From Coturnix japonica (taxonomy: Eukaryota; Chordata; Aves; Galliformes; Phasianidae), in NCBI RefSeq assembly GCF_001577835.2, contig NC_029532.1, positions 6,528,606 through 6,592,605 of the forward strand: a DNA stretch of 64,000 nt. The letters are read 5' to 3'. The notes under the pieces were generated by a model, which searched no databases, was not told the origin of the DNA, and saw nothing but the letters and a program-made list of their open reading frames with translations. The translations under genes were made by a program, and so were the position numbers. Shown in pieces: positions 24,701 through 35,400 of this stretch. Numbering within the stretch: the stretch's first letter is position 1; each line of letters opens with the position of its first letter.

Positions 24701-26400
24701 CTCTTCCAGAGGTGAGAACTGTGGTGAATTCTGTATGATTCATTCCAAATGTTCATTTGTTTCTGCTTTTGGCTTGTTAGGATGGGCGGTGAAATGGTTG
24801 ATAAATGTAAACCCTCAGAGATTCCCCTGCTTTTCTAAGGGAGGTAAATCTATCTAATCATAGGTTAATTATCAGCTATTTTCACACTGCTAGGACATTC
24901 TTAAAAAGCAAATCAATATCTAATAAATGATTTGTGTGTATCCAATAATTAAAACCCTAATGCACAGCACTCACCAACTTCTTTACCATGCTAGAACAGT
25001 CACGAGATGCTATTTCATTCTGGTGGTATCAGCAGCGCAATCCTTTCCTGTAACCCACGATACCTGCATAGGGAATTAAAAGCGTGCATGAGATTTAAAC
25101 CTTCTCTACATTGAAGAGTGGTAACACTTGCTGGCACACTAAATGAATACAGAGCTACTTTGCTTACTGGCACTATCAGTTATGTCTTTGCTTGGAGGAA
25201 TGGGAGCATAAAGAGGTTTGGCCCTCAGTATAAAGAGAAAGCTGAGGGGAGAGGAGTAGAGGTCATTGTGAGGCCAGGGAAATTTCAAGTTTTTATTTCC
25301 AAGTAATTCTAGCCTTCTTTTGATATGGTTCTTAATTAACCAGCAAACTGGTCTTTTCCTTTCTCCAATTAAATATATTGACAGTGCATTCCAACTTGGC
25401 TGGTAATCTACTGTTTTTCTCCTTGGTGTAATCAATACGGAGTTGTCACAAAGCTACAGGTGGCATTAAGAACTTTTCTTTCTTTTTCCCCCCACATAAT
25501 TAATTGTCTCTGTGTCTCCATTCCATTCTATAACCAGTGTAACAGAATAGCCTGCATTAAGACAGGATGGGCCCCATTTGGTAGCGCTAGGCTTCCTTGG
25601 TCAAAGCAGAGCTGAAGAGAAGTCCTGAAGCTCAGAAAAGCCATCTTTATTACATGGTATTTGAGATGGGCTTTTAAGAGAAACGCAAAATCCTCCACCC
25701 TGCAGCTTTTGGACTAATGAAATGTCTCTTCAGAGCTACAAAGGAGATGCTAAGTGTGTAGACACCAAAGCAGGAGGAGATAGGGAAGACATCAGCAGCT
25801 GCTCTGTCCCAAAATCAGAGTATCTGAATGTGGTGAGCATCCCATGTTTGCAAGTTAGGCATGCAGCAGGTAGATGTAATTTGAGCTCACTGCCCTCAAT
25901 CAGAGCCCTACCAGCACCTCATTTCTGTGTGCTCTGCTAAGCCCAATTGCCAAAGGAAGGCCTGCCACACAGTGTCAGAGCCCATTGTGAGGGGGACACG
26001 AGCTGCAGCCCTTGTAATTAGTTTCAGAGCCTCCATTACTCACAGGAGCTCTGCAATTCCGGGAGAGGGGCTTTGTGTGTGTGCACAGCATGGCTATGGG
26101 ACTGCAGCATCCTCTGTGCTGCACTCAGCAGTGGGCTCACATGGCGTCCTGTGCTTACCTGAGAGGTCTGCAGCCATGGCAGAGCTTCATGGGGATGAGG
26201 TGGGGCTGAGTGGGAAGCAGGTACCTGGGGTGGCTCTTCAGGATGAAGGATTTAGCTTTGCTTGCAGCTTGCTCCATCAGATGGGGCAGGTGTAGCAGTG
26301 GGGCTGGAGGTCAAAATCCAGAGGTGGCTCTGGGTGGTACTGCTGGAGGTGAAGCCCAGGTTAGCTGGAGTTGAAAGGTTACTGAGGGAAAAAAACATCC
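9740..26400. other. Gene-free interval downstream of LHX3, part 1
   Basis: No open frame on either strand shows a family signature or coherent splice structure; the longest (11076-11621 on the minus strand) is unremarkable. Several stretches are AT-rich, repeat-free and dense in TAATTA, TTTAAT and POU-like words, for example 16800-16970, 18840-19110, 19970-20165 and 21430-21560. These have the look of conserved regulatory DNA around developmental genes, but conservation cannot be assessed here. No CR1 fragment was recognised in this part. Confidence 0.5.
18840..19110. promoter_or_regulatory. Candidate regulatory element, AT-rich
   Basis: A 270-bp AT-rich stretch without simple repeats, containing several ATTAAT/TTTAAT cores (for example 18907-18912 and 18931-18936), GCATATG, and CAGCTG at 19055-19060, an E-box. 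The balanced, non-repetitive composition resembles conserved non-coding elements near homeobox genes. This is a guess from composition and motifs. Confidence 0.25.
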
Positions 26401-26419
26401 AAATGCAGCCAGATCAACT

Positions 26420-26690
26420 TCTTACAAGGGTAGGTGGCGACAGGACAAGGGGTATGACTTTAACCTAAAAGAGAGGAGGTTCAGATGAGTTGTCAGAGGC
26501 AAGCTTTTTTGCTGAGAGGGCCGAGGTGCTGTAAGACGTTACCTAAAGGGGCTGTGGATGCTCCATCCATGGCAGGGCTGGAGGCTGGATGAAGCCCTGG
26601 GCAACATGAGCTGGAGGCCTGTGTGCATTGCCCGGGGGGGCCTGATAACCCTGAGGGTCCCTTCCATGGTTCATCACCTGTGAGGGCAGC
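26420..26690 (+). mobile_element. CR1 LINE 3' fragment (sense)
   Basis: The stretch follows the CR1 3' region in order: GACAGGACAAGGGG near 26440, AAAAGAGAGGAGGTTCAGA near 26467, GCTGTGGATGCTCCATCC near 26550, then CTGGATGAAGCCCTGGGCAA and GAGGGTCCCTTCCATGG near 26652. It is diverged, lacks the terminal ATTCTRTG repeats and is 5'-truncated, as most CR1 copies are. It is followed within 240 bp by a CpG-dense patch. Confidence 0.75.
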
Positions 26691-26929
26691 CTGGATTCAC
26701 AACGTGGGGCTGTCTGCAGGCCGCTCCTGCCATCAGCTCCAGCAGTGCTCGCTGATAAATAATAGATAAATACCGAGGATAACATTGCTCCGCTGCCACA
26801 AATTAGACCGCGCTTAAAGGACGAGGGTAAAAATTGCGATTTGGCACGACGGAAGGAAAGAACAAAAGCTGATAGCGAAAGCAAGCCGAGCTTGGGACTT
26901 TTTGTTCATTAACTTCCTTCTCCGGCCGT

Positions 26930-27140
26930 GCTTTCACCATTACCAACACGGCTTTGTGAGCAACGAAACCCCGGGAGGAATCCAGAGCGGAGCGGCGTGT
27001 GGTGAGGCAAGACGCCGCCAACGGCTCTAATGGTTCTAACGGTTCTAACGGTCGCGGCGCGTGCCGCGGGCTTTGGCGCCCTCTGTCGGCCTCACAGCTC
27101 ACCTCAGAGCTCACCTCAGAGCCGGACCTCGGGGTGTTAT
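26930..27140. promoter_or_regulatory. Isolated CpG-dense patch with CTCF-like motif
   Basis: CpG density is high for about 200 bp in the middle of the gene-free interval, for example at CGGTCGCGGCGCGTGCCGCG (27050-27069). GGCGCCCTCTGTCGG at 27075-27089 resembles the CTCF core GCGCCCTCTGSTGG with two mismatches. A duplicated AGCTCACCTCAG follows at 27096-27119. No gene is visible. It could be an orphan promoter, an enhancer CpG patch or a boundary element. Confidence 0.35.
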
Positions 27141-27604
27141 TGGAGCGGCTTCACCAAATCGTCGATTAAGTGCAAATCAATCCCCGGCCATTTATCACGG
27201 CCTTCATCCGTCTTGCGAGGTTTGAGGTGGGGGAAAAAAAAAAAAATCGATGGGTTTGCCGTCGCTGGGGACCGATTGGGGGGGAGTTTGGAGAGCGACA
27301 TCTGCTGCATCAGGGCAAGTGTTGATATCTATCATTGAGGAGAGAAATTGCCCAGTGGTGGGTGGGGAAGTTGGGGGGAAGGGGCTGTATGTGGCCTCTG
27401 AGGCTCCCAGTATGAATCCTTTCCAGTGCTATTGCCCATCTCCAAACACAGGTGTAATGGTGGAGGTGCCTTTTGCATGGAAGACATGGGTTGTCTTTCT
27501 TGGGCTGCACTAAGTGCTATCAGGGATGTGCAACAACGAGGTCAGTTGATGGACTGTGTTCAAAAGCAGAGCAACAGCACCTGTGGATATTTGCAGCCAC
27601 CCCA

Positions 27605-27664
27605 CAGCACACCTGCATGGTCAGCACACCTGTATGGTCAGCACACCTGTATGGTCAGCACACT
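27605..27664 (+). repeat. 17-bp tandem repeat
   Basis: Three and a half copies of CAGCACACCTGTATGGT begin at 27605, 27622, 27639 and 27656. The unit contains an E-box (CACCTG), so the array also offers three regularly spaced E-box cores. Confidence 0.85.
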
Positions 27665-28090
27665 GCTTCACCCTGCAGTACAGGATGGTCACTGATGGCT
27701 GCAGGTCAGTGCCAGCATTCTCCTTGCAGACACTTGGTATGTGAGTGAGTTTTCCACTCTAAGCAGCATCACAAAGAAGAGGGGAATGGCCAGCAAAGAA
27801 GGGCTGGTGGAGATGGCCATCTCTAAGCCACAATCTTGCTTGAGAAGCCCTTCCAATAACCTCCAGTCCTGCAGGAAGGAAGTTGGGTAAATGCTGTGAT
27901 CTGTGGGAAATGAGGTAAGCCTGCTCAGAAAAACACGTGAGCCTGAAGGCAGCACTTGGAGATATAAAGAAAACAACACAGAAAGGGGGTTCATTTCCTC
28001 AGGCCTTTGATATCCCAATATCAAATCATAAGCATGAGCTGAGAGCTGGGGAATTAAAATGGCCAAGTGGCTTAAAGAAGCGAGCACAGT

Positions 28091-28145
28091 ATATATGTGT
28101 GTGTGTGTATATCTATCTATCTATATGTATATATATGTATATATC
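28091..28145. repeat. Compound (GT)n/(TATC)n/(TA)n microsatellite
   Basis: ATATATGTGTGTGTGTGTAT is followed by CTATCTATCTAT and then TATGTATATATATG, a mixed simple repeat. Confidence 0.9.
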
Positions 28146-28460
28146 AGTCCATTTTCACAGCTGTAATCTCTCCATGTTTCAACACAAACTGAATTGAAAG
28201 CTATCGTGTGTCTGTTCCTTCCCAGAGTCATAATTAGTTAAATGCAGTTTTCTTGCAGAAAGGAAATCTGGGCCTTAATCAGGCTTTGGTTTGTTGTGTT
28301 TTCCTGGTGATGTCAGCAATCTGACTGCAGTTGAGAGAAGCAGCTGAATGTATTACTGAACTTATCAGAAACTGTCATATTTCAAGCCAAGAAGGACCTG
28401 CTACCTCCTCCCGTCATTCAGGTGCTATTAATCTTTGATGCTGCACAGCTATTGGGATTA

Positions 28461-28504
28461 ATGGGATGGGATGGGATGGGATGGGATAGGATAGGATGGG
28501 GGGG
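28461..28504 (+). repeat. (ATGGG)n pentanucleotide repeat
   Basis: Repeated ATGGG units grade into ATAGG variants and end in a G-run at 28498-28504. The + strand is G-rich with GGG runs every five bases, so it could form a quadruplex. Confidence 0.85.
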
Positions 28505-29749
28505 TTGTGTGGGTCTCTTTTACCTCCAGCAACTTTTATTAGAAGGCAAGAAAACAGAAAAGAAAGAGCCCCATTTTGAGGGTGATGATGGTGGTGTGTT
28601 TTCCACGTAAAATCTGGTGAAATCTCACTTGGAATCGGGGTGGTTGGTCCTGGTTCCCAGATTAAGGAATTAAAGATCGCCTCAAGTCTTCTCAAGTATT
28701 TAAGAAATGAACCATCTGTATAAGAATCTAGGACAGATTACACTTAACCTTATTCTCAAGCGAGAGATTAAGATGAGAACAGCTACTGTAATTAAGATGC
28801 TGCAGATGCTGTTCACTAAATATGCAGCACAGGAGAGATCCCAGGCTCTTGTACTGTGAGAGAGGGAAAAATTACACAAGGCCTCTTCTAAAAGAGCCCT
28901 TAGAATAGAGATGGGAGGAGATTTCCTTTATTTTTGCTTTTCTATTCATTTGGTTTAGTATTCAAAGGTTACAGCAAGAAAAGGATTGTCCTGAAACCCT
29001 TCTGGAAAGTAACTGATGGAGTGTCAGTATGAAATATTGAAGGTTGTGTGGAGAATCTGCCTTGCATTTTGCTGGACAGAAGGGTTCCTTGCTGATGCTT
29101 GCAAGATGTCCAGGTTTCCAAAGAGCTGCAGCATCTCAGGTAGGGAATGGATGAATATTGCTGAGTCAGGGATTTGTCACAGATGCTCAGGAAAGTCATT
29201 TTCTATGTGACCTTTTTATCTGGCAGCTCAGGAAAGATTTTTGGCTACCGTGACTCTTGGGTATAAGGTAAAATACCAGAGCATCAATCTAACCGGCCTT
29301 GAGAAAACTGCAGCAGCACTCTGGCTCCCATTGGGAAGCCTGAGCCTGGAACAGAGCGGAGTATTTCCAAGCAGTCATCTGTTAATCTTGTCATCATACA
29401 TCAGTCTCATGCCTCTCATACAGCAGGTTTCCAAATTGGGCTGGTGAGAGAGAACTGAACCCCCAGCAGCACCGACTCCCAAAAAGGCAGGAAGAAATAA
29501 CACAAACCCAAGGTTTTAAACATTCATTAGCCACTGTTGGTGCAGAGGTTGAACTGTTAGCAATGATGATTTCCTTTCATTTCTCCTTTGGGAGGATTTC
29601 TTAAAAATCAGAAAAGGTGCTTTTTATGAAGTTATTTGTCACAAAGTGGCTGAAATTCAGAGGCGTCCACTGCACACTCCTGAAATCAGTGTGGGAAATG
29701 ACCACAGGCTGCTGGTCATTCCAGTGAAGATACCCACTTAACCCTTATC

Positions 29750-30012
29750 ATCTAATCATACAATGGCCTGGGTTGCAAAGGCCCACAGTGCTCATCCAGT
29801 TCCAACCCCCTGCTGTGTGCAGAGTCACCAACCAGCAGCCCAGGCTGCCCAGAGCCACATCCAGCCTGGCCTTGAATGCCTGCAGGGATGGGGCATCCAC
29901 AGCCTCCTTGGGCAACCTGTTCCAGTGCGTCACCACCCTCTGGGTGAAAAACTTCCTCCTAAGATCCAACCTAAACCTCCCATGTCTGTTCCACAACAGG
30001 AGAGCTTTTCCC
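29750..30012 (-). mobile_element. CR1 LINE 3' fragment (antisense), well preserved
   Basis: Read on the minus strand it is the CR1 3' end. An 82-codon frame at 29748-29996 still reads [20 protein letters not shown], then [20 protein letters not shown], the C-terminal end of the CR1 ORF2 protein. The preserved frame suggests a comparatively recent insertion. The TCATACAATGG at the + strand left end corresponds to the CR1 terminal repeat region. It is truncated at its 5' end, so it cannot be a functional copy. Confidence 0.92.
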
Positions 30013-33000
30013 CATTAACACACCTGGTCAGCTTGAGTACTGCCTAGGAGTGAATATTTTCCTAATCCTTCCCCTGACTGACAGCAGCTGTTGCTCTTTT
30101 AGGCTTACCCAGCATCCTGCAATAGACCTGACTCCACACCTGGTTCTCCCCTCTGCCTTTATGCCCAGCCTGGTGCTCTGCAGCCCTGCTGTGCTGCTGA
30201 GTGTTTGCCCACCCAGGCTGTGCCCTGCACTGTACCATCTTCATTATTTCCAAAGCCTCACCTGAAAGCATGGAGGGAACATCTTCAGAATATTATCTGA
30301 GCTTAATAGAAAGCAACATGTTTGAAACTGCTCCAGAAATGAGTTGTGCATTATTTAAAAAGGGAAGAGCATTATTACCTTCTTGCCTATCAGATCTCTT
30401 TTTTTCCCCAGGATGGCAGGGAGCTGCTTAAAATGAAAAATTGATCACAGTGAACAGCTAAAAACTGGTTTGCATAAGTCACAGTTATTATTCAGATATC
30501 ACAATGCGAGGCAGTGAGAGCTCTGAATACTCACATGGAAGCATTTAAATATAAAGCTGAGCACTTCCAACCCCAAACAGTCCCTGCAGCCTGCCAACAA
30601 GCGAGAATCTTACTGGAATACACATAAATCATCGTGTTTCTGACAAATCCTGAAGAAGCAGGGGGAGGGGGGGAGCAGAATCCCTTGCTAATTCTCCTAG
30701 GCTGCTGTTTATTGAAATTAGGCAGCAAGGATAAACTATAGCTGGATCAATAATTATCTGTCTAATATAATCAAGTGGCTCCGATGAGAGCCTGCCGTTA
30801 AGCACAACTTCCTGCCAAAGGCCCGGACAGTGTTTCATGCAGTGAACTATCTGGAGACTCAAATGACAGGAGGCCAAGTGAGACGTGTCCTGCTGGGTGC
30901 TGCACTCCTGGAGGGAGCTCTGGTCGGCCCCAGGCTGCTCCCTTGGTGCTGTGTGATACGTTGTGGGAGGCAGGACAGCCAGGTGGGCTCATGGCTATGA
31001 ATCACCTTGGCTCTGCCATGGGCATGCTGTTGGGCTGATGCATGGACAGGCAATCCCCTCACACAGCACAGAAGGATGTGATACTTATGTTGTTTTCTGT
31101 GCTGCAGTTCTTCTGTTCTCCTTCATTTATCAAGGAGTTCCTCATATTTCTCTGATTTTTAAGCTTCCCATTGAAGCTTCTCACTTCACATCTAAGAGTT
31201 ACACTGACAGACAGCCTGGTTAAGCTGGGAATGAGCCATTTCCAAGCAACTTCCTTCTGTTTCCACAGTCCAGCTGCGGAACATTACAGGTCTGTAGGTG
31301 TTACTGACAGCTGTACATTGCAGCAATGTGTCCTACTGTGCTATGTCCTGTGAGCATGGCTGCAGAACGCATCAATTCTATGTAGAATAGATCCACGTGC
31401 ATGAGTGTGCAAGTTCACTGCAGTGCTTGTGCACGGGCTGTGCCAATGCTGCTGACAGCAGCAGACATAGATCACATTGTGATACTGCTGAATGCTGCTT
31501 TGAAGTGGAATTCACAGATTTGGACCCTCCCAGCACCCCAAACTTACATCTGTTCCTGGAGCCACTTCATGTGTGTTCTTCTGATCTGCACAGCTTTATC
31601 TTAAATATCTTCCTTTTAAGATAAAATCCATCTGCTATGTCACCCGCACACTTGTAAGCTTTGCTTTGTCATTTAGCCTTAGTTGAACTGGTCTCTATCA
31701 CTCAAGCCGTTATTAATTCTTGTTAGATAGCTGCAGATTAAAAGAGAAATGAAAATGCTATTTATTCTAGAAGGAGAAAAATAAGCCTCAGTGCCTCCAA
31801 TGGAACAGCAGTTTGGCTATCCAGATACAAAGGAAGCAGCTTCAAAACCTCTGTAATTCTTGGCTCTGATATGAGTAAGTGTGAAGTCAAACGTGCACAT
31901 GGATGTTCACAGGGCTGAACCCCTCTCCAAACACCCTCCTCAGCGAATGCAGTGGTCGAGGCCATGAATAAAACATCTCCACTGGGCTCAGTGTTCTGCC
32001 CAGGCTCAGTTCATTTCTACTTACTGATGATTACTCACCGAATGTAAAGTCTGTAGAAATCTAACTAATTGGTTACCGTGTCCTGGAGGCTGCACCCTGT
32101 GGGGGATCGATTGCTGGGGCTCAGGGTTTGTGTGTTCCTGCAGCAGGATGCTGAGCTACTGCCTGTCCATTCCACACTGCTCTGGAGCCAAAGCTTGCTG
32201 ATAAGAAACAGAAAGTGAGATCAAGAGGAGTTCCACTCTGAAAGCAAGCTGATGAATGTGTTCTAACAACCGACCCTATGTTCTGTTTAGCAGCTCCTAA
32301 GTCAGGGATGCAAGGTGCCTTTCTGTCCAGAGTAAAAGCTTTTGGCTTCAGCTGGCTCCAGGACCGCAGAGCTGATCCCCACTTGGTTTTTTCCTATGCC
32401 TCAGTCTCCCTGTCCCCACATGGGGTTGGTGCCACAACCATCTCACCGTGAGCTCAGCCCTGTGACCGTTCAGCAGATGCCAAGAGCTGTGGCTTGGAGG
32501 GGGTTATCAAAAGCTGCCTTGCTGCTGTTCTGCCCCACCATTCCGTACCTGCAGGCAGGTTCTGACAGCCAGGAAGCATTTAGAAAATGAGTGTGTGCAT
32601 AACATCTGCATACACCAGCTGATTGCAGGGCTCTGAGGGATCACAGCTGGACATCCTTCTCCTTTACATGTAGGCACTTGTGTTCTATGATGTGCCTGAC
32701 CCTTCTTTCTTTGGTTGTAGTGATTCCTCTTGCAGGGGATGCAGCATCTCAATGGAGTAAGTGACAGCGAGGGGTGAGGGCTTTATAACCATAAGGATCA
32801 CCTGGTGTTTGTCGGCATGGCTTAATCCCTTGCCTGTTTCTCCACTGATTCCCCCAGCTGAGGAACAAAGCCTGCAAGGAACCAACTTAAAAAAAAAATA
32901 AAATAATAATAATGCCTGAAACTAAAGGAAATCAAAAGCAAATTATTTCCCAGATTATAGCCCTCCAGAGCTGCTGAGATATTGCCTATTTTTCACAGCA

Positions 33001-34779
33001 GACAAAAACATTTTCCTGGGGATCAATTTAGCTTCCAGAAGTCGGCTCCTTTCAACCCATAATCCATCATATTTCCCCATTTGCAATCTCTCTGTGTCTG
33101 AGTGTTTTAAGTTTCCTATGAATTATTTTATAAAGAGTATAAAGAGGCCTTTCTTTCTGCTGAAATGAGGGAGTTGCCTTGCTGCCCTATCAGGTCAGAT
33201 ACCATTAGACTGTTGTACAAGGGGGCCCTGCCATCCATACCTCCATATTGGCAACTACCTTAGTAGGCTCATCTGTCAAAGAGATCCAGTAATCAATCAC
33301 TGTGGTGATCAATATGCAGCTTATGCATTCATCATTCCTTTGAGGAGACTATTAGGATGAAGTTGTCAGTGAAACAGGAACAAAGGGAGAAATATACTGA
33401 GATGGCTGAGGGTTGTAGATGCGTGTTGGGGCAAGAAGAGGAGCTTAGAGAGAGGAAATACAGCCCTGCTGAAAAAAGGGAAGGAATTTTGCACCTTGAG
33501 TGAAGGAGAAGGTTGTGACAGATTTATCCGGGTGCCCACGAGCACAGTGCAGGGGGTGACTCATCTTTCAAGAGACAGAGCAATGTAAAAATTTCCAGAT
33601 CTCTTGATTGGTGTGTCAGCATGATTTGTGGCTGCTCTGCCAAGGTAAATGGGTACGGCGAGGAGCTGGGCACAAGCAAACCAAGCAGCAGCACAGTGTG
33701 GGAAAGCTTAAGGATGAACACACGGGAAGCATGCTGAGGCAGGGAGGGGACTATTTATTTATTACCTTGATCTCACGCCTCTATTCCATTTAATCTGAAC
33801 CCCGGAATTATTGCAAACACTGATGATTGCTTCTGCCTGGAAAAACACAGCAGGGTACTTCCTGGTCTCACAGCACAGCACATGGAGGCACTGCTGATGA
33901 GCATAAGATCCCTGTCTGGGGCACTGCCACCTGGCTGTGCTCCCTGGGTAGCAAGAGGGGCAGGGAGAAGGGTGTTCATCAGCTGGTGATGGAAGGACAG
34001 ATAGATGCCATGGGTGCTGGTAGGCAGTTGCTTACTGCCATCACCCTGCTGATGCCCGGGCTCTTGTGCCTCAGGCACTGGGCCAGATGGGTTCCTGCCA
34101 TGAGAAGAGTGGGGCTGGTACCCAGCTCTGTTAGTCCAGTGGACTTATGGGGAAAGAGTTAATTCAGCCGGGCCCTTGGGAAGTTGCAGGCTCACTTCTG
34201 ATTATTCCCTTGTCTGGATGGCAGAGCCATTATTTAGTCGCTGTAATAATTTACATTAATTGGATGTAATGCATAACAAATTTATGAGACTGAGGCTAGG
34301 CTCGACTTTTGCATGAAACTCATCATTATGATGTGCTGACCGAGCACTGGGCAAAGCAACAGAAAAGTGCAAGTGCATTCTCCTTGTATCTGCCACCACC
34401 CTGGTGCCCACAGAAGCCCCTTGCTGGTCCCTGTGGCTCTGCTGCCCTTTTAGGAGTCCAGCTTCAGTCTCATCAGCAGAACCAGTGGTCCAACCAATGT
34501 CCCAATGGAGATCTTCCATCTTCCTTGCTCTGCACATCACTTTCCCCTCCTGTGGGAAGTACAGCTCACACCATTGGGAAAAAGGATATGGCTGCGTGCC
34601 ATGGGTTGCCTCCTTTTTGGCTGCATGTTGAACTGAAAGAGAAAAAAGCCTAAAGATTTCTCCAGCAGAGCAGGAGGGCTGAGCCAGGTCCCTTCAACCA
34701 GTGGGGCCAGGAGGTTCTGACCAGGTCAGCGAGGCTTTGGAAACAAAGAAGGAACAGCCAGCAGCGTGATCCGTGGTGC

Positions 34780-34830
34780 TAATTAGTTTGACCCCCTTAA
34801 AGCAACACTGATGACCTCTGACCGCCGACT
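34780..34830. promoter_or_regulatory. Homeodomain core plus DR1 nuclear receptor motif
   Basis: GCTAATTAG at 34779-34787 is followed by TGACCCCC and then TGACCTCTGACCG at 34812-34824, a direct repeat of TGACCY with one-base spacing. DR1 repeats bind RXR, COUP-TF or HNF4-type receptors. Motif match only. Confidence 0.3.
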
Positions 34831-35219
34831 CCTTCCGCTGTGATCCAATAAAAGTCGAAGGAATGAATTTTGCTTAGCATGTGGCCCCATGGTATTTATC
34901 TCTTAACTAATTTGTAAAAAACCTCGGAAAACATCGAATCCTTCCATTAACCTTCATGTCCTCACTTTACAAGGTGTGGTTTCCCTCTCTGCTGCAATGA
35001 CCATTCATAAACACAGGATTAACCCCCCCACCACAACTACTGTTGCCCTAAGGCAAAGCCAAGCTGGTTCCATTCTGGGTGCTCCCTTCCCCAGTCCTGA
35101 CTGAAGAACATCAGGAAACAAGGAATAGATCTGGCATTCCACGACAGTCCAAGCAGTGACCACGAGTCTCAAGTCCTTCTCTCTTGTCAGCCACTTCCAG
35201 GCTGCCTTATATCTTAGTC

Positions 35220-35400
35220 CTTCGTGCCAATAATTTATTATGGAATTAAGTGTATTGCATAGGAATCGTGCCAGTAATGCTTTGCCAGTATATGTACAAC
35301 ACTTTGTTAATTAAAAGTATTAGGCAATATAGACTCCATTGTTGGAAATTAATCAGTTTAATCATGAAGAGGATTGAATATCATAGTTAAAAATAATAGC
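35220..35400. promoter_or_regulatory. Candidate AT-rich regulatory element
   Basis: Within 180 bp there are AATTTATTATGG, GGAATTAAG, TTAATTAAAAG and AAATTAATCAG, four homeodomain-type cores in non-repetitive DNA. It resembles a conserved non-coding element, but no conservation data are at hand. Confidence 0.25.

Noticed and set aside
33228-33252. CArG-like box CCATATTGG
   Set aside because: The AT core is five bases rather than the required six.
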